NCBI GenBank assembly: GCA_016288355.1
Contig: JAEEYY010000245.1
Location: forward strand, 1 to 9,010
From: Synergistes sp.
Lineage (GTDB): Bacteria > Synergistota > Synergistia > Synergistales > Synergistaceae
Length of the DNA: 9,010 nt
Reading direction: 5' to 3'
The position numbers were made by a program, and so were the translations under genes. Of the stretch, positions 1-4,368 are shown one piece after another. The notes under the pieces were generated by a model. That model made no database searches. It was given only the letters and a program-made list of their open reading frames with translations, and was not told the DNA's origin. The first letter of the stretch is position 1. Each line of letters begins with the position of its first letter.

Positions 1-137
1 AAAAAGATATCCTGCTTCCCGGCCGCGCTGATTTTTTCCTTGACAAAAGTTATGTGCTGTACGCGGCCGGGCTTCTGGCGGAAAGAGAGCCGGATGCGGC
101 GCTTGCGATGATGAAAAAAAGCCTGTGTCAGATCTGA
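1..137 (+). CDS. 3' end of an unrecognised protein gene (possible TPR-like tail)
   Basis: An open frame enters from the left edge (first full codon at base 3) and ends at TGA 135-137, giving the last 44 residues of a protein. The peptide ends in an alpha-helical stretch, including the segment SYVLYAAGLLAEREPDAALA followed by a short basic run and CQI. The spacing of small and aromatic residues (Y..G.L......AL....K.L) resembles a tetratricopeptide-type helix pair, but the fragment is too short for family assignment. Composition (GCG, CTT, GAA codons) matches the neighbouring genes, so it is probably a real coding end. No T-rich terminator follows it; the next element is the self-complementary stretch at 162-231. 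The function is unknown. Confidence 0.6.
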   Translation, partial: KDILLPGRADFFLDKSYVLYAAGLLAEREPDAALAMMKKSLCQI

Positions 138-161
138 TGTCCCTGTTCTTCAGCACTTTAA

Positions 162-231
162 CGGATACTGTGCCTTAAATGTGATAAAGGCTGCCATGGC
201 TTCCTGTCTGCTTCAGCAGATACAGTATCCG
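162..231. repeat. Branched inverted-repeat element, possible structured RNA
   Basis: A perfect 10-bp inverted repeat (162-171 CGGATACTGT and 222-231 ACAGTATCCG) encloses 50 nt. Inside it are two further hairpins next to the outer stem: GCCTT 172-176 with AAGGC 187-191, and TCTGC 207-211 with GCAGA 216-220 around a TTCA loop. Together they would fold as a three-way junction. The element lies between the upstream gene's stop and the promoter region of the OmpH-like gene. It is followed by an A-run rather than a T-run, so it does not look like a normal terminator on this strand. I do not recognise a known riboswitch class. It could be a 3'-UTR structure, a small RNA or a processed element. Confidence 0.5.
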
Positions 232-313
232 GAGAAAAAAACTTCATGATGGTACTGCGAATCTTTGCCGCGGTATGGACAAGAGACACAAGTAGTTATA
301 GAATCACTATCTG

Positions 314-324
314 TATATATAAAA
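314..324 (+). promoter_or_regulatory. AT-rich -10-like region upstream of the OmpH-like gene
   Basis: The run TATATATAAAA contains several -10-like hexamers and is preceded by TG at 312-313, as in an extended -10. No good -35 hexamer sits at the right distance. A start here would give a 5' leader of about 35-40 nt containing a small hairpin (CGCATA 325-330 with TATGCG 339-344) just before the ribosome binding site. This is a weak call, made from position and composition. Confidence 0.35.
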
Positions 325-364
325 CGCATATGGCAACGTATGCGGTAAGTCTGGGGGAGTCAAA

Positions 365-787
365 ATGAGAAAAACAGCTGTGCTTTTGCTTGCCGTGCTT
401 GCGCTTATTGCGCTGGGGAGCGTTGCTTACGCGGATGAAGACACGATAGGATATGTCGACGATATGCTCGTTCTGCGTCAGTTCTCCAAGTTCCAGCAGG
501 CGCAGAAACAGCTTGAAGAGCTGGACAAGAGAAAATCAAGCGCCGCAAAAGCCGAATTTGACAAAGAAACGGACGAGGTAAAAAAGCGTAACATAATCGA
601 AAAACTTCAGACAGAGATGCGGGAGGAAGAGGCAAAGCTTATGAATCCCGTTCTCAAAGAAGTCAGCGATACTGTTTCCAAGGTGGCAAAACAGAAGGGC
701 GTTACACTGGTCCTGAACAAATTGCTTGTATATTACGGAGGCATAGATCTCACTCAGGATGTCATCAACGCGCTGAAGACCAACTGA
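365..787 (+). CDS. OmpH/Skp family periplasmic chaperone-like protein
   Basis: This 140-aa protein has a clear Sec signal peptide: MRK, a hydrophobic core over residues 5-20, and an AYA cleavage motif at 21-23. The mature part starts with IGYVDDMLVL (28-37), the short beta-strand opening of the OmpH/Skp fold. A long charged region of alternating Lys/Glu/Gln (about 43-110) follows, which should form the coiled-coil tentacle. The end, KGVTLVLNKLLVYYGGIDLT, matches the usual C-terminal strand plus the 'DLT..V...L' tail. Family members bind unfolded outer-membrane proteins in the periplasm and deliver them to the BAM machinery, so this gene argues for a diderm host. Length is slightly below the usual 150-180 aa. 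The ATG is preceded by GGGGGAG (353-359) at 5-nt spacing, and a terminator follows at 810-853, so it is probably monocistronic. Unlike the common bamA-skp-lpxD order, no other envelope gene is adjacent in this window. Confidence 0.85.
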   Translation: MRKTAVLLLAVLALIALGSVAYADEDTIGYVDDMLVLRQFSKFQQAQKQLEELDKRKSSAAKAEFDKETDEVKKRNIIEKLQTEMREEEAKLMNPVLKEVSDTVSKVAKQKGVTLVLNKLLVYYGGIDLTQDVINALKTN

Positions 788-809
788 TCTGCACAGGCAG
801 CCTGTATGA

Positions 810-853
810 AGCTGTCCCCTGTCCTTTGGAAAGGAAACAGGGGGCAGCTTTTT
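810..853 (+). terminator. Rho-independent terminator of the OmpH-like gene
   Basis: A 13-bp stem pairs AGCTGTCCCCTGT (810-822) with ACAGGGGGCAGCT (837-849), including one G-U pair. A small inner stem (CCTT/AAGG, 823-834) sits on top. The right arm runs into TTTTT (849-853). It lies 22 nt after the stop codon. Confidence 0.9.
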
Positions 854-905
854 ATGCAAAAATAACTCTGCTGCGCCGGGGCTGTCCGGACGTAAGGTAT
901 CCGGA

Positions 906-933
906 TTGAAAAGTTTTGCAAATCGTGTATAAT
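906..933 (+). promoter_or_regulatory. Sigma70-type promoter of tRNA-Ser
   Basis: TTGAAA (906-911) and a perfect TATAAT (928-933) are separated by 16 bp. Transcription should begin near 940, about 13 nt before the mature tRNA-Ser 5' end. Confidence 0.8.
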
Positions 934-952
934 ATCTGAGTTCGCCTTGTGC

Positions 953-1045
953 GGAGGGGTGGCCGAGTGGTCGAAGGCGGGCGACTCGAAATCGTCTTAG
1001 CGGTGATGAGCCGTTACGTGGGTTCAAATCCCACCTTCTCCGCCA
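953..1045 (+). tRNA. tRNA-Ser (anticodon CGA)
   Basis: The gene is 93 nt with the long variable arm of a class II tRNA. The acceptor arm pairs GGAGGGG with CTTCTCC (including G-U pairs), followed by discriminator G and an encoded CCA (1043-1045). The anticodon stem 980-984/992-996 encloses loop CTCGAAA, with anticodon CGA at 987-989, which reads UCG. The T arm has GTTCAAAT. The D arm begins with TGGCCGAGTGG, typical of bacterial tRNA-Ser. It is transcribed from the promoter at 906-933. Confidence 0.97.
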
Positions 1046-1046
1046 T

Positions 1047-1088
1047 TTTAGAACGTTGATTTGATTGGGTTGCCGTTCTAAACTTTTT
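1047..1088 (+). terminator. Hairpin with short T-run directly behind tRNA-Ser
   Basis: A perfect 9-bp inverted repeat, TTTAGAACG (1047-1055) and CGTTCTAAA (1074-1082), has an 18-nt loop and is followed by CTTTTT (1083-1088). It begins one base after the encoded CCA. It may act as a weak terminator or a 3'-processing structure. The AT-rich stem and large loop make it weaker than the hairpin that follows. Confidence 0.4.
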
Positions 1089-1091
1089 GCC

Positions 1092-1140
1092 AAAAAATGC
1101 GAAGAAATAGCCGGTATCCGGTCGTTTCCTCGCATTTTTT
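1092..1140 (+). terminator. Terminator hairpin between tRNA-Ser and the C_GCAxxG_C_C gene
   Basis: AAAAAATGCGAAGAAA (1092-1107) pairs with TTTCCTCGCATTTTTT (1125-1140), with one A-C mismatch. An inner CCGG/CCGG stem closes over TAT. The A-run on the left and T-run on the right mean it could terminate transcription on either strand. It ends 46 nt before the next start codon. Confidence 0.8.
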
Positions 1141-1186
1141 ATGTGGCCGGCAGCGGCAGGGCCTCGGGAAACGGAGGAAGTAAAAC

Positions 1187-1699
1187 GTGAAAGAAAATAC
1201 TGTGTCAGCTGAAAACATGGAAAAAACACTTAAGGATAATTGCGGGAAAAACATCGGCAGGGCCGACGAAGCGGAACGGCTTTTCAGACTGGGCTATAAC
1301 TGCAGCCAGTCGGTATTCGCTGCCTTTGCTGATATCCTGGGCATGACGACCGGACAGGCGGCGAAACTTGCCAGCCCCTTTGGCGCGGGTTTCGGTAAAA
1401 TGCGGGAGGTCTGCGGCGCCGTATGCGGCATGACGATGCTGGCAGGGTACCTGAGCGGGTACTGCGATCCCGCCGATGCCGAAGGGAAAAAGGCGCTGTA
1501 CGAAAAGATACGGGGAATGTGCCATGCCTTTGAAGAAACGGAAGGCACACTGATCTGCCGTGAACTTCTCGGCCTGAAAAAGGGAGAGGATCTGGAGGAG
1601 CCGGCGGTCAGGACCGAAGAGTACTATTGCAGCCGCCCCTGCGTGCGCGTCTGCCGGAGGGCCGCACAGATCGCAGAGCAGCATCTCCTTGACCGGTAA
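1187..1699 (+). CDS. C_GCAxxG_C_C family (putative redox-active) protein
   Basis: This is a 170-aa cytoplasmic protein with no signal peptide or membrane segment. The GTG start is chosen because GGAGGAAG (1173-1180) lies 6 nt upstream. The signature of the C_GCAxxG_C_C family is visible: LGYNCSQSVFAAF (C39), GAGFGKMREVCGAVCGM (C76 and C80, the CGAxxG-type core), and later C93, C112, C124 (ICREL) and C148/C152/C156 near the C terminus. Ten cysteines in total suggest metal or Fe-S binding or thiol redox chemistry. The family is named only from this pattern; members are common in anaerobes and their reaction is not established. About 25 N-terminal residues before the core (including C19) look lineage-specific. 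The gene stands alone between tRNA genes, with a terminator upstream and only a weak T-poor hairpin (GGGCT 1724-1728 / AGCCC 1734-1738) after it. No convincing promoter lies in the 46 nt before it. Confidence 0.85.
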   Translation: MKENTVSAENMEKTLKDNCGKNIGRADEAERLFRLGYNCSQSVFAAFADILGMTTGQAAKLASPFGAGFGKMREVCGAVCGMTMLAGYLSGYCDPADAEGKKALYEKIRGMCHAFEETEGTLICRELLGLKKGEDLEEPAVRTEEYYCSRPCVRVCRRAAQIAEQHLLDR

Positions 1700-1815
1700 T
1701 GATCGTTCACGCCTGACAGGGCAGGGCTTTTTGAGCCCGTATTTACATGCCGGCTCCGGCTTTGGCCGCTTTGCTGACTGCTTTGAAAAATAATTACTGG
1801 AATATTTCAGGAAAG

Positions 1816-1826
1816 TATGATAATAT
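1816..1826 (+). promoter_or_regulatory. Probable -10 region of the tRNA-Gly/tRNA-Thr unit
   Basis: TATGATAATAT contains GATAAT and TATGAT hexamers, and also TGA-TAATAT as an extended -10. It lies about 17-27 nt upstream of the tRNA-Gly 5' end. No good -35 is present (the best is TTACTG at 1794-1799, 16 bp before TATGAT), so the extended -10 reading is preferred. Confidence 0.5.
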
Positions 1827-1842
1827 AGCGCACGTTGATTAA

Positions 1843-1918
1843 GCGGATATAGCTCAGCTGGTAGAGCATTAGCTTCCCAAGCTAAGGGTCGCGGGTTCGA
1901 ATCCCGTTGTCCGCTCCA
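1843..1918 (+). tRNA. tRNA-Gly (anticodon CCC)
   Basis: The gene is 76 nt. Acceptor GCGGATA pairs with TGTCCGC, followed by discriminator T and an encoded CCA. The D arm contains GCTCAGCTGGTAGAGC. The anticodon stem TTAGC/GCTAA encloses loop TTCCCAA, with CCC at 1876-1878, which reads GGG. The T arm is GCGGG-TTCGAAT-CCCGT. It is co-transcribed with tRNA-Thr, which starts 7 nt downstream. Confidence 0.97.
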
Positions 1919-1925
1919 TAAAGAG

Positions 1926-2001
1926 GCCAGCGTAGCTCAGCCGGTAGAGCAGCGCACTCGTAATGCGCAGGTCTCCAGTTCGAATCTGGACGCTGGCTCC
2001 A
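1926..2001 (+). tRNA. tRNA-Thr (anticodon CGT)
   Basis: The gene is 76 nt. Acceptor GCCAGCG pairs perfectly with CGCTGGC, followed by discriminator T and an encoded CCA (1999-2001). The anticodon stem GCGCA/TGCGC encloses loop CTCGTAA, with CGT at 1959-1961, which reads ACG. The T arm is CCAG-TTCGAAT-CTGG. It is the second gene of the Gly-Thr transcript and is followed closely by a terminator. Confidence 0.97.
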
Positions 2002-2015
2002 CTTTAGATATAAAC

Positions 2016-2052
2016 AGCGGGATGTCAGTTATATGCTGATATCCCGCTTTTT
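2016..2052 (+). terminator. Rho-independent terminator of the tRNA-Gly/Thr unit
   Basis: AGCGGGATGTCAG (2016-2028) pairs with CTGATATCCCGCT (2036-2048), a 13-bp stem with one G-U pair. The loop is 7 nt and the stem is followed by T5 (2048-2052). It starts 15 nt after the tRNA-Thr CCA. Confidence 0.93.
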
Positions 2053-2114
2053 ACCGCATCAGCTCCGCATTGAGTAACCTGTGTGACCCCGCCGTACCGA
2101 CCGTGTTGTTTTTC

Positions 2115-2143
2115 TTGACACATTCATACCTCGATGGTATTAT
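2115..2143 (+). promoter_or_regulatory. Strong sigma70-type promoter of tRNA-Gly/tRNA-Ala
   Basis: A perfect TTGACA (2115-2120) and TATTAT (2138-2143) have 17-bp spacing, with TG at 2135-2136 forming an extended -10. The expected start is near 2150, about 8 nt before tRNA-Gly(TCC). It is the best promoter match in the window. Confidence 0.9.
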
Positions 2144-2157
2144 ATCTGCCGTTGCGG

Positions 2158-2233
2158 GCGGAAATAGCTCAGCTGGTAGAGCGATGGCCTTCCAAGCCGT
2201 AGGTCGCGGGTTCGAGTCCCGTTTTCCGCTCCA
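2158..2233 (+). tRNA. tRNA-Gly (anticodon TCC)
   Basis: The gene is 76 nt. Acceptor GCGGAAA pairs with TTTCCGC, followed by T and an encoded CCA (2231-2233). The anticodon stem ATGGC/GCCGT encloses loop CTTCCAA, with TCC at 2191-2193, which reads GGA and, by wobble, GGG. The D arm is identical to that of the tRNA-Gly(CCC) gene at 1843, and the two genes differ at only about 12 of 76 positions, so they are close paralogues. Confidence 0.97.
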
Positions 2234-2255
2234 TTTTTTTCCCGCAGTTTTTGAT

Positions 2256-2330
2256 GGGGCTGTAGCTCAGCGGGAGAGCACTTCCCTCGCACGGAAGGGG
2301 TCGGGCGTTCAAATCGCCTCAGCTCCACCA
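2256..2330 (+). tRNA. tRNA-Ala (anticodon CGC)
   Basis: The gene is 75 nt. Acceptor GGGGCTG pairs with CAGCTCC and contains the G3-U70 wobble pair that is the identity element for alanyl-tRNA synthetase. Discriminator A and an encoded CCA (2328-2330) follow. The anticodon stem CTTCC/GGAAG encloses loop CTCGCAC, with CGC at 2288-2290, which reads GCG. It is the last gene of the transcript from the 2115 promoter. Confidence 0.97.
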
Positions 2331-2341
2331 AGAGTTCATAA

Positions 2342-2392
2342 GGCCTCTGTCACTTAAGGATAACTTAAAGGCAGAGGTCATAATTTTTTTTT
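2342..2392 (+). terminator. Strong rho-independent terminator after tRNA-Ala
   Basis: GGCCTCTG (2342-2349) pairs with CAGAGGTC (2372-2379). An inner TTAAG/CTTAA stem (2354-2358/2364-2368) sits above it. The hairpin is followed by TAA and then nine T residues (2384-2392). Confidence 0.9.
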
Positions 2393-2516
2393 ACGTTATC
2401 TGTCCGGCGGCAATTTCGCGCGCTCTTCCGGATACAGGGAAAAGATGCGGCATTACGCAGGACCCGGGAAGCGCGGCTGCTCTTCCGTACGCCCGATATT
2501 AGGCGGTGAGAATAAA

Positions 2517-4166
2517 TTGTCTTTTGGCCCCGAACTTGTATGGTACTGGAAAAAAGAGATCGCTTCGGCCTTCTGCGGAAAGCGCGTGCAGAGGGTGGAC
2601 GGCGGCAATAACGCGGTCGTTATCTCGTTCGGGCAGGATGAGCTGCTGCTGTCATGGGATTCCGTAAGATGCGGCGCCGCGGCGATATCGCAGAAGGAAC
2701 GCAAAGTGCTTCTTTCGGCCGCAGCGCAGACGCCTCAGATCGTGAACGCGCTGCGGAGCCATATCACCGGCTCTGTGCTTTTTTCAGCGGAACAGCTGAG
2801 ACGCGACCGCATCCTGAAGCTTTCTTTCCGAAAGACCGTTGGGGCCGGCTTTTCCGTCGTAAGCCATATAATTTTCGAGCCGATGGAGCGTTTTTCCAAT
2901 CTGCTGCTTACCGACGAAGCAGATGTGATAATCGAGACCGCAAAGCATATACATCCGGCCGACAATTCTTTCCGCACTGTGCTGCCCGGCCTTGTCTACA
3001 GCATGCCGCCTCTTTTCGGAGGCGTAAGCCTCGAGGAATGGCTGGAAAAGCCGGAGCCTTCAGAAATGCTTAATATCGCAGGCTTCGGCAGAAAGCTGCT
3101 TAAAGCGGCTTCTGTTATGCCGCCTGGCATCTGCCTGCGCGCAATGGGTGCTTTTTACAGCGAAAAAAGCGGGATTGAAAGCTTCATCCCTCAAAAGCTC
3201 GGCAATTATATCACGGTCTTTCCCGAGCTCCTTCCGCAGAGCGTGCCTCTTGGGAAGGGCAGCGGCTTTGCGGCGGTTCTTGAACCTATGCGCGATGCTG
3301 ATCTTGAAGCGCGTAAGAAGAGAGCCTCCGCTCTTATCGGCAGGGAGATAACGCGCAGGGAACGTCAGCTGTCGGATATCAGGGCGCTGATAGAGGAAAG
3401 CCGCGACGGGCGCTTCCGGCAGTACGGGGAGCTGATAACAGCAAATCTCTGGCGCATAAAGCCGGGCGCGGATAAAGCGCTGCTCAGCGGTTACGGTGAA
3501 GACGGAAATACATATTCCGTTGAGGTGCCGCTTATAAAGGGCGTATCACCTCAGAAGAGCGCTGAGATCTATTTTGCCAGATACAAAAAGATCAGGGCGT
3601 CGGCTGAACGTGCAGCGTCTCTTATGCCCTCTGTCGAAGAGGAGCTTGCCGGATTTGCCGAAACGCTCGAAGCCGTGCATTCCGTTACCGACAGCAGAAG
3701 CCTTTCAATGATAGAAGAAGAGCTTGGCTTAGCCAGGAAAGCGCAAAAAAAGAAAAGCAGCGGCAAAGAGACTGCGCTGCCTCCGCACCTTCGCTTTGAT
3801 TTTGACGGCGCTATCGTTTTTGCAGGACTCTCTGCAAAAGGCAACAGATATGTGACATTCAGGCTTGCAGATCCTGACGATATATGGTTCCACGCTCAGG
3901 GCGTGCCCGGTTCGCATGTGATTCTGCGCAAGACCGCACCATTGCCCGGGGGGGAGAGCGGCGGACTGATGGAATTCTGTGCGTCGCTTGCTCTCTTTTA
4001 CAGCAGACTGAAGGAAGCAGCAAGGGCGCGCGTGGATCATACGAAACGGAAGTATGTGAGTCCGATACGCGGCGGCACCGCGAATGTCACGTACAAAGAA
4101 TTTTCATCGATGACCGGCGACAGCTCTTTTTGGCAGGAATACCTTAAAAGGCGCGGGAACGCTTAG
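2517..4166 (+). CDS. rqcH: RqcH-like NFACT protein (ribosome-associated quality control)
   Basis: This is an NFACT family protein (also annotated as fibronectin-binding protein A N-terminal/DUF814), 549 aa from a TTG start. In Bacillus, RqcH binds stalled 50S subunits carrying nascent peptides and recruits tRNA-Ala to add C-terminal alanine tails. The NFACT-N domain covers roughly residues 1-230. With the TTG start the conserved Asp-Arg pair falls at D97-R98, exactly the numbering of B. subtilis RqcH. A basic coiled-coil middle follows (about 260-410), with SPQKSAEIYFARYKKIRAS at 344-362. The NFACT-R domain (about 421-549) carries DDIWFHAQGVPGSHVIL (454-470) and DHTKRKYVSPIRGG. The TTG start is supported by AGGCGGTGAG (2501-2510) and by SFGPEL matching the family N terminus. 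An in-frame ATG at 2445 would add 24 unconserved residues. The gene follows the tRNA-Ala terminator, and I see no clear promoter or terminator of its own. Confidence 0.9.
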   Translation: MSFGPELVWYWKKEIASAFCGKRVQRVDGGNNAVVISFGQDELLLSWDSVRCGAAAISQKERKVLLSAAAQTPQIVNALRSHITGSVLFSAEQLRRDRILKLSFRKTVGAGFSVVSHIIFEPMERFSNLLLTDEADVIIETAKHIHPADNSFRTVLPGLVYSMPPLFGGVSLEEWLEKPEPSEMLNIAGFGRKLLKAASVMPPGICLRAMGAFYSEKSGIESFIPQKLGNYITVFPELLPQSVPLGKGSGFAAVLEPMRDADLEARKKRASALIGREITRRERQLSDIRALIEESRDGRFRQYGELITANLWRIKPGADKALLSGYGEDGNTYSVEVPLIKGVSPQKSAEIYFARYKKIRASAERAASLMPSVEEELAGFAETLEAVHSVTDSRSLSMIEEELGLARKAQKKKSSGKETALPPHLRFDFDGAIVFAGLSAKGNRYVTFRLADPDDIWFHAQGVPGSHVILRKTAPLPGGESGGLMEFCASLALFYSRLKEAARARVDHTKRKYVSPIRGGTANVTYKEFSSMTGDSSFWQEYLKRRGNA

Positions 4167-4277
4167 TAAATATGAACGCTCGCTGCGCAAATATGAAAAA
4201 TGCAGTTTTAAGCATATATACATTACAAAAAAGATGGAATTATTTTTGATGTTAGTGAAAAAAGGTCTAAAGTGCTG

Positions 4278-4306
4278 TTGATTATTAATAAACATAAATA
4301 TATAAT
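4278..4306 (+). promoter_or_regulatory. Sigma70-type promoter of hppA
   Basis: TTGATT (4278-4283) and a perfect TATAAT (4301-4306) are 17 bp apart in an AT-rich spacer. The predicted start is near 4313, giving a leader of about 55 nt before the ATG at 4369. The upstream part of the spacer (4167-4277) contains no ORF and no terminator that I can support. Confidence 0.85.
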
Positions 4307-4368
4307 ATTAAACTGGCCTGCATATGGGCTGTTGCAATAAAAATACAACGTCAGGGGGAGCTTCAGCA

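Noticed and set aside
162..231. Reading the inverted repeat as a terminator of the upstream gene
   Set aside because: The outer arms are 50 nt apart and are followed by an A-run, not a T-run. On the reverse strand the T-run would precede the stem rather than follow it.
536..1135. 199-aa antisense ORF across the OmpH-like gene and tRNA-Ser
   Set aside because: It reads through the tRNA-Ser gene, promoter and terminator on the wrong strand, and overlaps a well-supported gene. Its mid part is simply the translated antisense of the tRNA.
1724..1738. Hairpin GGGCT/AGCCC after the cysteine-rich gene as a terminator
   Set aside because: The stem is only 5 bp and no T-run follows it; too weak to list as a terminator.
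953..2330. tRNA genes as integration (attachment) sites of a mobile element
   Set aside because: No integrase, transposase, or repeated tRNA 3' fragment is seen next to any of the five tRNAs; each tRNA is followed by its own short spacer or terminator.
2140..2331. 63-aa antisense ORF containing NGTRTRDLRLGRP
   Set aside because: This is the well-known false protein that results from translating antisense tRNA genes; not a real gene.
2070..2357. 95-aa ORF over tRNA-Gly and tRNA-Ala
   Set aside because: It covers the promoter, both tRNAs and the terminator stem; it has no family resemblance and is a by-product of tRNA sequence.
4200..4215. Possible terminator after rqcH (ATGC/GCAT)
   Set aside because: A 4-bp stem without a T-run is expected by chance in AT-rich DNA.
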